This document shows, in pieces, positions 44,016-54,509 of a DNA stretch of 64,000 nucleotides. The stretch is from Pomphorhynchus laevis. Lineage: Eukaryota; Acanthocephala; Palaeacanthocephala; Echinorhynchida; Pomphorhynchidae. A program made the position numbers and the translations under genes. The stretch lies in NCBI GenBank assembly GCA_012934845.2, contig WNNJ02000680.1, forward strand, positions 43,643 to 107,642, given 5' to 3'. Numbering within the stretch: position 1 is the first letter of the stretch; each line of letters begins with the position of its first letter. The notes beneath the pieces were generated by a model. That model ran no database searches, was not told the DNA's origin, and saw only the letters and a program-made list of their open reading frames with translations.

Positions 44016-44425
44016 CATACGATATATCCGTGACAAGCGAGATCTCTCTCTTGTTTGGAAAATTATACATACTAAAGATCATCCACTGTCACATCTACTG
44101 CAACTGAAAAGTCAACCTTCTCTTCGCGGACACCCCCTGATGCTGAAAACACAAAGGTACATGCATACAGTTTCCTGCTTTGCCAAACGAGTCGTACGAT
44201 CTTGGAATTCGCTTCAGAGTGCGACCGTTTTGTCGTCTACTGCTTCAAGTTTTTGCGCCCCACTGGATGATGATCCTTCCTTCTCAAGACAACGGTGAGA
44301 TTTTCAGTAGTTCATCTGATGAGGGAGGGACAAATCGACTCTTATTCTTTTTATTCTATTTATTTCTTGTGAAGCAACTTGTAAAGAGCCTCGGCTCAAT
44401 TTGTTGTCAATTAATAATAATAAAA
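44016..44425 (+). mobile_element. LINE 3' fragment inside the LINE B1 copy
   Basis: Translation near 44020-44300 gives RYIRDKRDLSLVWKIIHTKD, then YMHTVSCFAKRVVRSWNSL, a C-terminal block of another LINE resembling family C. It ends in a TAATAATAATAAA tail at about 44410-44424. LINE B1 3'-end sequence resumes right after it. The roughly 3 kb of B1 ORF2 expected here is gone. Confidence 0.6.
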
Positions 44426-44530
44426 TGCCTCTTCCGTTCCCACTTTCTCGACACGCGACTTAGATTTGTTGTTGTGGTTATGTAAGCGTGCGCTGGCACG
44501 CATTTTCCACGTAAAAATAAATCCCATTTT
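44426..44530 (+). mobile_element. LINE B1 3' terminus with hairpin
   Basis: The CCGTTCCCACTTTCTCGACA stretch and the terminal hairpin at about 44480-44512 (stem GCGTGC/GCACGC) match the 3' ends at 19.5 and 25.1 kb. An AATAAAT tail follows. Confidence 0.75.
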
Positions 44531-44721
44531 TACAAACAGAAGTCGGACATCTATAAATAGTAAATAAATAAATAAAGACTATTAAATACACCAAAATATA
44601 GCATGCAAAAATAAAAAAGGTACGTCATAACCAACTCAGATCAAAAATACAAAATTTTCTTTCGTTTTTTTCATCTTCCCTTTCTCTTTCATGGCCTCAG
44701 GTCCAGGGAGATCTGAGCCCC

Positions 44722-46239
44722 TCAACCGATCCAACACGCCGCCTTCCGACTGAACCACCCGGGGTCTTTCACCCCCCGAAGAATCCAATCAGCGCGGACT
44801 ATGCTTGGTAAACAAGAGACGAGGAGCTTAAGAAACCTTAGCCTTTGCTCTGGGGGACGTCCTCTTGAGAAGACTAATCCCGAGATAGCCCAAGTGCCCC
44901 AAAGGCGCACCTGGGCTTTCCCTTTCAATGACAGATGCTGAGCCCGTTTCAGGGCCCACCTAGCTTTCTTCAGGATACGTTTGAGTCTATCCAGGTCAGC
45001 TTTCGCCGACCAGTTCACCGTAACGGTGAACCCCAGGTATTTTACTCGACTTATGAAGGTGGGAAGTGGTTCAGAGGCAAATATGGAGGAGAGCGCAGAG
45101 AGTGCTAATCTCTTAAGTTTTTGCTTTGTAGCAGGTGTGCCATGAAAGACGACCACCTGCGATTTAGCTGAGTTTAAAATAAGATTGGATATGGGTAACT
45201 GATCTTTTAATCTTAAAAAGAAACGGCTGATGTCAGAAACTACGTCTTTACACCTGTGTCTAGTGAACAGGGCTGTGGTGTCATCAGCATACACCACAAG
45301 ACGTTGTTCGCGTTTAAATATTTTGAATAGTTTAATAGAGGCAGCAAGATATAAGATAGGAGAAAGTGGGGATCCTTGAGGTACACCCGTAATAGGGTAG
45401 AACTGACGCGCATCAGGGTCGTCTTCATAGTAAAATCGCTTGGTAAACAACAGGATCTCCACTCTGTTCACAATTCTCGCAGGCAACCCGAGGGACCTGA
45501 GAGAAGAGATCACAAAAGGAATGGAGATGCGGTCAAATGCAGCAGAAAAGTCAAGGAAAACAACCACAACTAGACGATGGTTATTATCCCGACAAAACTG
45601 CTCCACCTCACCAACTGCTGAATGGACCGAGCGACCTTTGACGAACCCATGATAACCTAGAGGGATCAAATTACGCCTACTTAAATGGTCGCGGAATTTA
45701 CGCGCAAGCGCTTTTTCGTAAATCGACACGAGGGCATTTTGAATTGAAATGGGTCGCAAATCTTTAGGGCATGAGCAGGATTTTTTCTTAGGAATAAAAA
45801 CACGCTTACTAATATTGATGCCTGCTACATCGGATGGGGAGGCTAAAAGCATTGTGACGGCCACCTCTCTTCTATGATCAGCTGTCAAAAGCTGACAGAC
45901 CCGAGAAGAAAGTGGAACGACGAATTTGGAGATGCCCGGGAGTGGACCCCAGGAGTTAAGGATATCCGTAACAGATAGATCCCTACTCCAGAAGTTACAC
46001 CAAGACGGAATTGGTTGAGGTGATAGAGTGGCTCCATAGTTGTGTAGGGCTAGTGACTCCGCTAAAATTTTATCAAGGTCAACATTCCCTATCCAACACA
46101 ATGCTCTATACTTCCAGCAAACAAACTTCTCCTTCTTGAAAATCTTCCAAAAGGAAGACTGAGAAGGATTAAGTCGAGCAATACTCGTCCTATCCCTACT
46201 CAGCTTGAACCTATATCTAGTGCTCCAGTATTCATTCAA
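44722..46239 (-). CDS. LINE A copy 3 reverse transcriptase
   Basis: A 505-residue open frame. In order: CPKDLRPISIQNALVSIYEK (about 155), VVVFLDFSAAFDRISIPFV with the first Asp (about 228), ITGVPQGSPLSPILYLAAS (about 287), RLVVYADDTTALFTRHRC with the Asp pair (about 317), then FISRVKYLGFTVTVNWSAKA (about 394) and the thumb. All catalytic residues are present. The group is Jockey/I/R1-like. The frame lacks its N-terminal endonuclease, so it could act only if nicking came from elsewhere. Confidence 0.87.
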   Translation of the reverse strand: MNEYWSTRYRFKLSRDRTSIARLNPSQSSFWKIFKKEKFVCWKYRALCWIGNVDLDKILAESLALHNYGATLSPQPIPSWCNFWSRDLSVTDILNSWGPLPGISKFVVPLSSRVCQLLTADHRREVAVTMLLASPSDVAGINISKRVFIPKKKSCSCPKDLRPISIQNALVSIYEKALARKFRDHLSRRNLIPLGYHGFVKGRSVHSAVGEVEQFCRDNNHRLVVVVFLDFSAAFDRISIPFVISSLRSLGLPARIVNRVEILLFTKRFYYEDDPDARQFYPITGVPQGSPLSPILYLAASIKLFKIFKREQRLVVYADDTTALFTRHRCKDVVSDISRFFLRLKDQLPISNLILNSAKSQVVVFHGTPATKQKLKRLALSALSSIFASEPLPTFISRVKYLGFTVTVNWSAKADLDRLKRILKKARWALKRAQHLSLKGKAQVRLWGTWAISGLVFSRGRPPEQRLRFLKLLVSCLPSIVRADWILRGVKDPGWFSRKAACWIG

Positions 46240-46566
46240 GAGATCCTGTCTTGCGGAAACAGAGAGATTAGGGATGTTAAGCAGTTTAGCTAGGACCTAA
46301 AGTTTCGTCGGAGTGGAATTGTATATACGACCTTTATAGGAAGTCGATAAAATTGTGGTAGATTCGCGAAAAGTTGTAGGTATTAAATTCGGTAAGACTA
46401 TCATATCCTATTCGGGGAAGGAGTTGGATAGCCGCCTGAAAGAGGGCCACTCTGACCGGATCAAAGTGAAACCTCCTTCGAAGCAACATATCTTCCTCAA
46501 TCCTCCAACGAATTAGGTCATGAGAGGTGGACAATTGCTGGCGCGACTGCTCTGTGCAGAAGGGTT

Positions 46567-47436
46567 TTAACAACCACCTCGAGTGAAGCAGTAAAATGTC
46601 GAGGATAGAATTTGTTGATGTGCAATGAAAGGTAGGTGACGGGGGTTTGTGAATAAGATAACCGTTCCTAGCTCTGCGAAGGATTTGGCCGGATTGGGCG
46701 GTTTCAGCAAGAATAATTGTCTATATTCTTTGAATAGAGAGCATTTCCTGCTCCAAGCAGGATGGCACTCCCCGCAATTCGAGCAGGAAAGGGGGGCCTC
46801 GCAGCGATCGGTAGTTGTAAGAGAAGGACAGCTGGTGGAGCTACAGACCCCACACGAAAGGGTCCTACTGCAGCTGGAGGCCCAGTGTCCCCATTTGTAA
46901 CACCGGCTGCAGTGGAGATAGGTCAGATCATCCCTCTCTGTGATCGTGAATTTAATATTGAAACCCATAAAGGGATTCGACGTAGAATTAGACAAGGATT
47001 CAGCAATATTTACGAGAGAATTGCAAAAGCCAACCGGGATAGGGTTCCCGTCCCTACCCCGGATTGACCTCAGATTGGTGACCTTGAATTTTGCCATAAA
47101 AGAACGTATATCTTCTTCTACCATTGAACAGGGAATATTTGAAACTTTTAGCGATTCTAGGATAGATTTGGATGAAATTTCACCATATTCAGCTAAATTG
47201 GCGGAGAAGTACTCCATGTAGTTTGCGGCAAGGTCATTCGAGACAAAAGAGATATTCACCTCCGCAGGGTGTAACCTAACAGAGTTAAATAGAACCCTGT
47301 TCTGAAACTGTTTGGTGAAGGATCTCAAAAATTTGTTGTAGAGATCGTGTTTTTTAATCGGTTTCTTAACTTTAATTATCAGCAAATTATTTAATTTAGG
47401 AATAGGGGGAAGCACCTCCCCATCACCTGAGATCAT
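46567..47436 (-). CDS. LINE A copy 3 ORF1 (CCHC nucleic-acid-binding)
   Basis: A 289-residue frame. Residues about 30-60 hold YNKFLRSFTKQFQNRVLFNS, about 145-160 NPFLGFNIKFTI, and about 165-230 three Cys/His clusters: LHCSRCYKWGHWASSC (a canonical CX2CX4HX4C knuckle), CGVCSSTSC and CSNCGECHPAWSRKC. The last 48 or so residues belong to the deletion junction with the endonuclease tail, in a foreign frame. ORF1 proteins of this type bind the element RNA. Confidence 0.83.
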   Translation of the reverse strand: MISGDGEVLPPIPKLNNLLIIKVKKPIKKHDLYNKFLRSFTKQFQNRVLFNSVRLHPAEVNISFVSNDLAANYMEYFSANLAEYGEISSKSILESLKVSNIPCSMVEEDIRSFMAKFKVTNLRSIRGRDGNPIPVGFCNSLVNIAESLSNSTSNPFMGFNIKFTITERDDLTYLHCSRCYKWGHWASSCSRTLSCGVCSSTSCPSLTTTDRCEAPLSCSNCGECHPAWSRKCSLFKEYRQLFLLKPPNPAKSFAELGTVILFTNPRHLPFIAHQQILSSTFYCFTRGGC

Positions 47437-47600
47437 AGAAAAATTACTAACCTTGTTACTTGGATATGTAGTTAGATTTACCTTTAATTTGTCTTTTTTG
47501 TAGGATTATCGTTGATTTTTGAATGATTTTTGCTGCTATCGTTTGATAGCTCCGAAATTACTTGTACACTACACATTTTTAAAATATATCTTGACTGTGA

Positions 47601-47930
47601 ATTGAAATGAGAAATGTAACTTATAAATAGTGCAACAAATGTTTTTAAAAACACAGTATATGACATAATGATAATAATGACATTTTAAATTATATGAATG
47701 TGAGAAAGTGTGAGTATGATTTTAGTTCAAATTTTACAAATAACTACTTAGTTTTTTAAGAGATAATTTTTTTATACAATTTTAATACTGAATTTTTAAC
47801 TCGGCACATAAGCAAGTGCTGACAAAACCACCACTATTGCCAAAATACAATCCTAAGGCCTTTCACATTAAAAAGCTACTTTGGGGATTAAGAACTTATC
47901 CTAATCCGTTTGCTCAGAAAAAAAGTTTCT
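47601..47930. other. AT-rich stretch with no recognised feature
   Basis: AT-rich flank past the LINE A 5' leader. No frame or repeat recognised. Confidence 0.45.
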
Positions 47931-48790
47931 TATGTGCCGACTTCAAGATCAAGTAGATGAAGAGTCGTTGAAGCGTGACAGGAATCAGCTGTCTACGAGA
48001 CTTTCTCAAAACATGGTGGCCAACCATAAAGAAGACCATGCAGCTTCAAAAGAGGTAGAAGCTTACTTTCCATCATATGAACATATTGGAAGAGAATATC
48101 ACACTGGAAGATTGCTTGGATGCGTAGTCGATCACGCCTAAGACGTCATCGGATGGCATCTCGGCATGCGTGGCTACCACCAAGTTGATCGGCAAAGAAC
48201 CCCGAGGGTAGCTCGAGGCTAAGCTGCGATCTTCACCGCTGGCAGCCTCACCAGATATTGCACTCGAAACTGTGATATTACTTCCAAAGGGCCAATGGGT
48301 ATCAACGGTTTAGGACACGAGACCAATCACTATATCCAATAATATGGTGATGGTCTATGAGAAAGCTCTGACAATATACCTTGCTGGTCACTACGATCTC
48401 GAGAATTGTTAGATGACCATATTCACGGGTTTTGTCATGGTAAGTGAATTGTAAAAGCAGTCAGGGCTTTGCATGGTTTTCTCACTAAGGATACACACCC
48501 GGCGTTGCTGTATTCACTGGATGTGTCTGCGGCTTTTGACAACCTTACACTCGACTCAATAATGGAAACGTTGAAAAATGATTGTGTTCTACTGAACATT
48601 CTAAGTCGAGTGTGGGACATTTTAGAGAACAAAAGCTTCTGTCTAGATGACAACGGTCCTTTTTATAATAGATCCAAGGGTCTCCTCAAGGGTATCCTTT
48701 GTCATTTATGTTGTACATGATTACGACAGGAGGAGCCTAGGATGGACTCTTGAACAGGAACACTATTGGTACTATCTACACCGATTATAT
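47931..48790 (+). pseudogene. Unassigned LINE RT fragment (family F)
   Basis: Frame 48469-48720 reads TKDTHPALLYSLDVSAAFDN, with the first catalytic Asp block, and FYNRSKGLLKGILCHLCCT, a degraded form of the GLPQGS-type block. The preceding frame 47932-48141 is open but has no domain I can name. The pattern fits an R1/I-like LINE RT and differs from families A, B, C and D. No YADD block is seen. Confidence 0.5.
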
Positions 48791-49430
48791 ATCACTGGTG
48801 TTTAAAACGAACTTCTTCCATTTCTGTGCACTATCCACATTCCATGTCTTGAACTTTCAATATGTTGTCGCTGAAAATTTCGTAATCTACAATGTCCACC
48901 TATCTCTCATGTATTTTCTTGTCCAATTCTTTCAACTATTCCTTTTCGTAAAATCGATTCAATACCTGTAGATTCAACAATAATCAATCAACATTTACAC
49001 GCATCCTGATGCTATAAAAACGCCTTCAAGTCAAAGTAAACGATCCTACAAGTAAAATCTCACCCCCAGTCGTGATTAATATTTTAAATATTTTGCTTTC
49101 AATTTATGTAATTCCTGTAAGGTTTGCTATCAGCCCTAAGCCGAGAGACTGCAGTGGGCATTAATAAATAACTTCTCAGATTACAATTATTACAATTATT
49201 CTAATTATATTATAAATTGTCTTGTTGTAAATACTTACAATAATAACATACAACTAACGACTTGCAATGACTCGTGCTAAACCATCTAATGAACAACCGT
49301 GCTGTGTTTGTAATAAATAATAACAAGGATTTTGTTAAAAACTATATAACCACTGAAAAATTTCAAAAGAAAAACATGCAGCAAAGAAAACAGTAAACAA
49401 ATTCAGTTCGGTCGTTAATGGAGTCTTCAT
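48791..49430. other. AT-rich stretch with no recognised gene
   Basis: No domain is seen. Bases near 48990-49020 share a motif with about 20280-20315. A CGACTTGCAATG stretch at about 49258 resembles the leader of LINE B2 (CAACTAACGACTTGCA near 51230), so it may include a leader scrap. Confidence 0.4.
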
Positions 49431-50640
49431 TGTGTCACGGCCTCAGACCTAGAGATCTGAGCCATCCAGCCAATCCAACATACCGCTCTCCGACTAAACC
49501 ACCCGGGTTCTCTCACTCTCTCCCAAAGAATCTAATCGAGACGGACTATGTTAGGTAATCGTGATATGATAAGCTTGAGAAACCTTAGTCTTTGCTCTGG
49601 AGAAGTCCTCTTGAAAAGAAGACTAATTCCGAGATAGCCCAAGTACCCCATAGGCGCACTTGGGGTTTCCCATTCAATGAAAGATGCTGAGCCCGTTTCA
49701 GGGCCTTCCTAGCTTTATTCTGTGTACGTTTCAGTCTATCCAGTCAGCTTTTCTGACCAGTTCACCGTAATGGTGAACCGTAAAATACCTGAGGTTCACC
49801 GTAATGGTGAACCCCAGGTATTTTACTCGACTTGTGAAAGTAGGGAGTGGTTAAGGCTGCAAAATGGATGAGAGTGCAGAGAGTGCTTATCTCTGAAGTT
49901 TCTTTTTGGTGGCAGGGACGCCATGAAATACGACCACCTGCGATTTAGAGGAGTTGAGAACAAGATTGGATATGGGTAACTGATCTTTTAATCTTAAAAA
50001 AAACGGATGATGTCAGACTACATCTTTGCACCTGCGTCCAGAGAACAGGGTTGTGGTATCATCAGCGTATACCACAAGATGTTGATCACGTTTAAATTTT
50101 TTGTAAATGGAGGAAGCAAGATACAAGATTGAAGAAAGTAGGGATCCTTGAGGCACACCGGTAATAGGTTAGAATTGACGTGCAGCAGGGTCGTCTTCAT
50201 AGAAGAATCGCTTGGTATACAACAATATTCTCACACGAGGGATCTGAGAGAATAGATCACAAAAGGAATGGAAATGCGATCAAATGCAACAGAAAAATCA
50301 AGAAAGACAACCACAGCAAGCTGATGACTGTTATCTTGACAAAATTGATACACTTCACCTATTGCTGAATGGATTGAGCGATTTTTTACGTACCCATGAA
50401 AACCTGGTGGGATTAAATTTCGCCTACTAAAATGGTCGCGGATTTTACGCACAAGCGCATTTTCGTAAATGGAGATGAGAGAGTTTTGAATCGAAATGGG
50501 CCGCAGATCTTTAGGACATGAAACTGGTTTCTTATTGAGTAAAAACACACGTCGGCTAATATTTATGCCAGCAATATCATACAAGAAGGCTATTAGAATT
50601 GTGATGGCGACCTCCTTCCTCTGACTGCCCGTGTTTGTAA
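49431..50640 (-). mobile_element. LINE family A, copy 4, 5'-truncated
   Basis: A minus-strand RT fragment. Frame 50231-50656 has CPKDLRPISIQNSLISIYEN and VVVFLDFSVAFDRISIPFV with the first Asp. The GVPQGS and YADD regions (50.0-50.2 kb) are in broken frames. The left end retains the C-terminal region and GC-rich tail. An internal direct repeat of the GGTTCACCGTAATGGTGAACC segment lies near 49760-49810. It is more diverged than copy 3. Confidence 0.82.
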
Positions 50641-50737
50641 CAAAGAAGCGCAGCACGATGCGAGGAATGTCACTGCGCGAAGCGAAACAGTTCGTACATT
50701 AACTGCAGGGCACTAAAATGCAAAAATAGCAATAACA

Positions 50738-50945
50738 CAGCACCATTAGACACAGATGCAATGAGAATTAATAGCAACGTAAATTAAATTAGTATCTCCA
50801 TCAACGGAAAACCAGGTATGGAGAATTATGTCTCGTTTGACAACCCTACTGATATTCATCAAATTATATTGCAATGAAGACTAAATCTATTTAACTTGCT
50901 TCAGTGTTCAGAAAGCAACACGTTTCTAAATATATAAGCTTTGTT
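50738..50945 (+). mobile_element. Family D element, copy 2, first part
   Basis: Bases match 24252-24460 of copy 1 with a few substitutions. The segment ends at AAGCTTTGTT, where a plus-strand LINE B2 is inserted; copy 1 continues without interruption there. The remaining parts are at 55656-56566 and 58105-58620. Confidence 0.8.
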
Positions 50946-51290
50946 AAAAAAGTATTGATTATTAAAGTTCTTACATTCCAGATTTCAGTTCAAGATTTCA
51001 GTTCCAGATTTCAGTTCCGCTCGCTTCGCTTGCGGAAAATCTTGTCCACCAAGATTGTAAAACAATCAAACTACAATCTTCGACGACAACCAACGAAAAC
51101 CTTCGACGACAACTAACGACAACCATCGACAACCATCCGCCTGACAATTATCGACAACCATCGACGACATCCGCTCGCTAGTTACAACTAACGACTACTT
51201 ACAACTAACGCGAACTACTTACAACTAACGACTTGCAGATTAACGGAGTTTAAACATTCTTGATTATAACTAACTAATTAACATTTTATT

Positions 51291-51734
51291 ATGGCAAAGA
51301 GAAAGCTAACTAAAAATGTCGGCCAGCAACTCAAGTCCGTCAAGGAAGCTTACATCGAAAAGCAAATTGGATGCGACAACAAGAACTGCAATGTTTGGAC
51401 TCACGTTGCCATTCCTTTCACTGACGAGGACAACGTTTCAAATCGGAATTTCCTCTGCGGCTTCTGTTGTGCTGCCCTCGTAGGTAAGCTAATGAAGAAT
51501 GACCACTCAAACTGTGGAGACGTTCTGAACGCTAACAAAACAGATTTGTGCTCAATAAATAAACTTGATGATATCTCTCAGTCGACTCAGACCGCTGTTA
51601 TACATGGAATATCAACAAACGACAACATACCTTCCAATCTATCGTCGTCATCCGTTTGCTTACTAACTCCTTCGTCATCTATGAAACCCGTTCTTGAAAC
51701 TTCTCACACACACTCCTCCTTTAACTACGGATAA
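51291..51734 (+). CDS. LINE B2 ORF1 N-terminal part (PHD-like finger)
   Basis: A 147-residue frame. It starts MAKRKLTKNVGQQ, basic, followed by a Cys-rich finger at residues about 24-70 (GCDNKNCNVWTHV, then NFLCGFCCAALVGKL), as in other LINE B ORF1s. It stops after SHTHSSFNYG, at a CA-rich run where the reading frame of ORF1 changes. The same stop occurs in the copy at 62.4-62.8 kb, so both descend from one source. PHD-like ORF1s occur in CR1-group LINEs. Confidence 0.8.
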   Translation: MAKRKLTKNVGQQLKSVKEAYIEKQIGCDNKNCNVWTHVAIPFTDEDNVSNRNFLCGFCCAALVGKLMKNDHSNCGDVLNANKTDLCSINKLDDISQSTQTAVIHGISTNDNIPSNLSSSSVCLLTPSSSMKPVLETSHTHSSFNYG

Positions 51735-52668
51735 AACTTCCCTTAATCTTCATCTTCCTAACAATGCAAACAGTCAAGGCCTTAATCTCGTACCTCATTT
51801 TTCCTATTCCTCCCCACATCTAAATACATCTCATACTTCTTTCTTCTCTTTACGTACTCCTTACTCTACCTCTACCGTATCACTTCTCAATAATTTACAT
51901 CCTTCTGTCAAAATTATCTCCAGTAACATCTCCGTTCAACCTATTCAACAATCCACTTCTGTCACACATGCTCCAACCGTATCACCTATCAATAATTTAC
52001 ATCCTTCCGTCAAAATCATCTCCAGTAACATCTCCGATCAACCGATTCCACAATCCACTCCTGTCACACATGCTCCAAACTATCTTAAATCTTCACTTAG
52101 CAACCCTGTCATTTCCACGTTTATCTCCTCTTCTGCCTCTACTACTACCAGGTCTGTCCGTCCACCACCACGTAATCGTTTTGCTTCGCGCGATCGATGC
52201 ATTATCATATCTAATTTAAAGGTTTCCGAATCTGCTTCTCCTCAATGTCGCCTCGATGATGATGTATCTGCTTTCAGGTCTAACCTAGCAACCATTCTTC
52301 CTAATAATAATCCATCCCTCTTCAGTAATATCGCTCCTGTATCTTTAATCCGTTTAAACAAATCCACTAAATCCAATCATCTCACTCCTCCACTCCTAAT
52401 AATCGTTTTCCGACATAGTTTACACGCATCCTTGGTACTTTCCCAACGTTTTAAACTTCTGACCACTTCGTCTACTTGTCGTATCTTTCCTGACCGCTCC
52501 CATTCTGATATTGCCCAGCTCAATTTAGCTCGCATTGAGAAACATCGACGTGAAACAAACGGCGAGTCATCCTTATCTATACGTCAAATCAATGTAAATT
52601 TTCACGTTGTACACACAAGGCCAAAAATTCGATGGCGTCCCATCTCTCCCCCTTGTCTTCTTCGCTAG
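51694..52668 (+). CDS. LINE B2 ORF1 C-terminal part (RNA-binding-like)
   Basis: A 324-residue frame that overlaps the previous one by 41 bases in another phase. It holds a Ser/Thr/Pro-rich region with a tandem duplication (NNLHPSVKIISSNIS occurs twice, at about 70 and 102), then the conserved block RDRCIIISNLKVSESASPQC, FIRLNK-like SLIRLNKSTK, and LLIIVFRHSLHASLVLSQRF, probably an RRM-like fold. The real start lies in the upstream frame, so the Met at 51694 is not the true start. ORF1 ends 37 bases inside ORF2. Confidence 0.8.
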   Translation: MKLLTHTPPLTTDKTSLNLHLPNNANSQGLNLVPHFSYSSPHLNTSHTSFFSLRTPYSTSTVSLLNNLHPSVKIISSNISVQPIQQSTSVTHAPTVSPINNLHPSVKIISSNISDQPIPQSTPVTHAPNYLKSSLSNPVISTFISSSASTTTRSVRPPPRNRFASRDRCIIISNLKVSESASPQCRLDDDVSAFRSNLATILPNNNPSLFSNIAPVSLIRLNKSTKSNHLTPPLLIIVFRHSLHASLVLSQRFKLLTTSSTCRIFPDRSHSDIAQLNLARIEKHRRETNGESSLSIRQINVNFHVVHTRPKIRWRPISPPCLLR

Positions 52669-54509
52669 TCGATCTCGCTCCTAAGCATACTTTTCGTCTT
52701 AGTCTGTTCAACACTCGCTCCATTCTTCATAAAGCTGATATGCTCCTTGATATCTTCGATCAATTATCCATCGATATTCTCTGCATTACCGAATCCTGGC
52801 ATTGTGACTCCGACGATCTTGCTATTCGTCGTCTATGTCGCTCTAGTTGTTCTTTAGTTGAATCAGCTCGTCCAATTGCCTCTCATACATCTACTGCTTT
52901 TAACCATGGCAGTATTGTTGCCATTGCTCGTCACCCAATGTCTTTACGTAAAATTAGCGTTAACATCCGTTACACCTCGTTCGAATTTCTCATATGCAGA
53001 TTATCAACTCCTTTCCCTCTGGAACTTGTGATTGTATACCGTCCAGGTTCAGTTGCCCCCTCACGTATCTTCTTTAACGACCTTGCAGATCTTATGTCTC
53101 ACTGTTCATTGTCTTATACTCCTTCTTTTGTTCTCGGTGACTTTAACATTCGTCTTGATCGCCCGTCTGACTCTGACTCTATCACTTTAACTAATCCTTT
53201 TTCCGATTTTAACTATAAATTACTTTCAACAAGCCCAACTCATATTCTCGGCGGTGCTCTCGACATAATTGCTGTTCCTAACTGCTTCAATGACTATACC
53301 TCCTTGTCAATTATTGATCCTGGGTTGTCCGATCATTTCGTTGTCACTCTTACTCTTGCTCGTCCCCATCCTCCTTCTCTGTCTTTTCCTTTATCTACAC
53401 CAAGTCGACCTTGGAAGCTTCTCGGTATCCCTATTCTCTGCACAGCCTTACTCAATTCTTCACTCTTTTCACTTCCTCTTAAATATCTCTCTCCCGATGA
53501 TCTCTGCATTCTGTTTGATTCTGAACTTACGTCGGTCCTCAATAACCTTCTTCCTAGTCGAATCCGACGCTCTCAGCGCTTGCGCCATGCTCCCTGGTTC
53601 GATTCTGACTGTAGTCTTTCTAAGTGTAGACTCCGTCACTCTTTTCGTGTGTATAATCGCTTTCTTAAACGTTCTCCCGACTCACTCCCTCCAAATCTCC
53701 GTGATTCCTACTTTTCTCTACGCCGTTCACATCTTATTCTTATACGTACTAAACGTACTATCTTTTGGCGAAATCAACTCGAGTCATCTTCTAACTCTAA
53801 ATCTCCTTGGAAAATCTTAAACTCAATTCTTTCACGATCATCTACTTCTTGTAATATAAATCCTGATGAATTTTCTTCTTATCTTCAAACTAAGCTATCT
53901 AATTTACTTTCCCTACTACCCGTAGCCCCATTGTACCCACTCTTCTCTTTAAATACTTCCCTCCCAGAACTATTCCACCTTCTTCCCGTTTCGTCTGATG
54001 AAGTTTCTTCGGTTCTGCTGTCATTACCTAATAAAACCTCTCCTTCTGACCCAATTCCCACTCATTTGCTTAAAAATATCTGCTCCTATATCTCACCCTT
54101 CCTAACCACATTGTTCAACTCGTCCATCCGTAGCCGTACATTTCCTTCCATCTGGAAATGCGCCACTGTTCGTCCTCTCATCAAAAAGCAATCTCTCGAC
54201 TCCTCAATACCATCTTCGTACCGTCCAATCTCACTTCCCCCAACCCTCTCTAAACTCCTTGAGCGTCTCGTTCTCAAGCAAGTTAATACATATCTCTTTT
54301 CCTCTAACTTGTTTCCTCCCTACCAAGCCGCTTTTCGCTCTAATCACTCTACTGAAATTGCCTGTCTCAAAGTTTATAATGACTTACTCATCTCGCGTGA
54401 TCATAAATTATGTAGTGTCATAGTTTCTCTTGATCTATCGTCTGCTTTTGACATCGTCGATCACTCGATTCTTCTACATCGCGATTCTTCTCCATCGCCT
54501 TCGTCATGA
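52632..54509 (+). CDS. LINE B2 ORF2: endonuclease and start of RT
   Basis: A 625-residue frame starting MASHLSPLSSSLVDL. Endonuclease: FRLSLFNTRSI (Asn, about 25), ILCITESWHCDSDD (Glu, about 55), VIVYRPGSVAPS (about 138), VLGDFNIRLD (about 170) and GLSDHFVV (about 233). Then a linker and the RT palm: SSYRPISLPPTLSKLLERLV (about 528) and SLDLSSAFDIVDHSILLH (about 601). A 16-bp tandem duplication at 54466-54497 then shifts the frame and ends it. All endonuclease residues look intact. It nicks DNA and starts target-primed reverse transcription in this family. ORF2 starts 37 bases before the ORF1 stop, in another frame. Confidence 0.87.
   Translation: MASHLSPLSSSLVDLAPKHTFRLSLFNTRSILHKADMLLDIFDQLSIDILCITESWHCDSDDLAIRRLCRSSCSLVESARPIASHTSTAFNHGSIVAIARHPMSLRKISVNIRYTSFEFLICRLSTPFPLELVIVYRPGSVAPSRIFFNDLADLMSHCSLSYTPSFVLGDFNIRLDRPSDSDSITLTNPFSDFNYKLLSTSPTHILGGALDIIAVPNCFNDYTSLSIIDPGLSDHFVVTLTLARPHPPSLSFPLSTPSRPWKLLGIPILCTALLNSSLFSLPLKYLSPDDLCILFDSELTSVLNNLLPSRIRRSQRLRHAPWFDSDCSLSKCRLRHSFRVYNRFLKRSPDSLPPNLRDSYFSLRRSHLILIRTKRTIFWRNQLESSSNSKSPWKILNSILSRSSTSCNINPDEFSSYLQTKLSNLLSLLPVAPLYPLFSLNTSLPELFHLLPVSSDEVSSVLLSLPNKTSPSDPIPTHLLKNICSYISPFLTTLFNSSIRSRTFPSIWKCATVRPLIKKQSLDSSIPSSYRPISLPPTLSKLLERLVLKQVNTYLFSSNLFPPYQAAFRSNHSTEIACLKVYNDLLISRDHKLCSVIVSLDLSSAFDIVDHSILLHRDSSPSPSS

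Larger units (their letters stand above)
44650..47600 (-). mobile_element. LINE family A, copy 3, lacking most of the endonuclease
   Basis: A minus-strand element with ORF1 (46567-47436) and a long open RT frame (44722-46239). Relative to copy 2, ORF1 is joined just after its Cys-rich region to the very end of the endonuclease (the KPPSPTFHC stretch). About 0.9 kb is therefore missing: the ORF1 tail and most of the endonuclease. The 5' leader continues to about 47.6 kb. The RT is the best preserved in family A. Confidence 0.85.
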
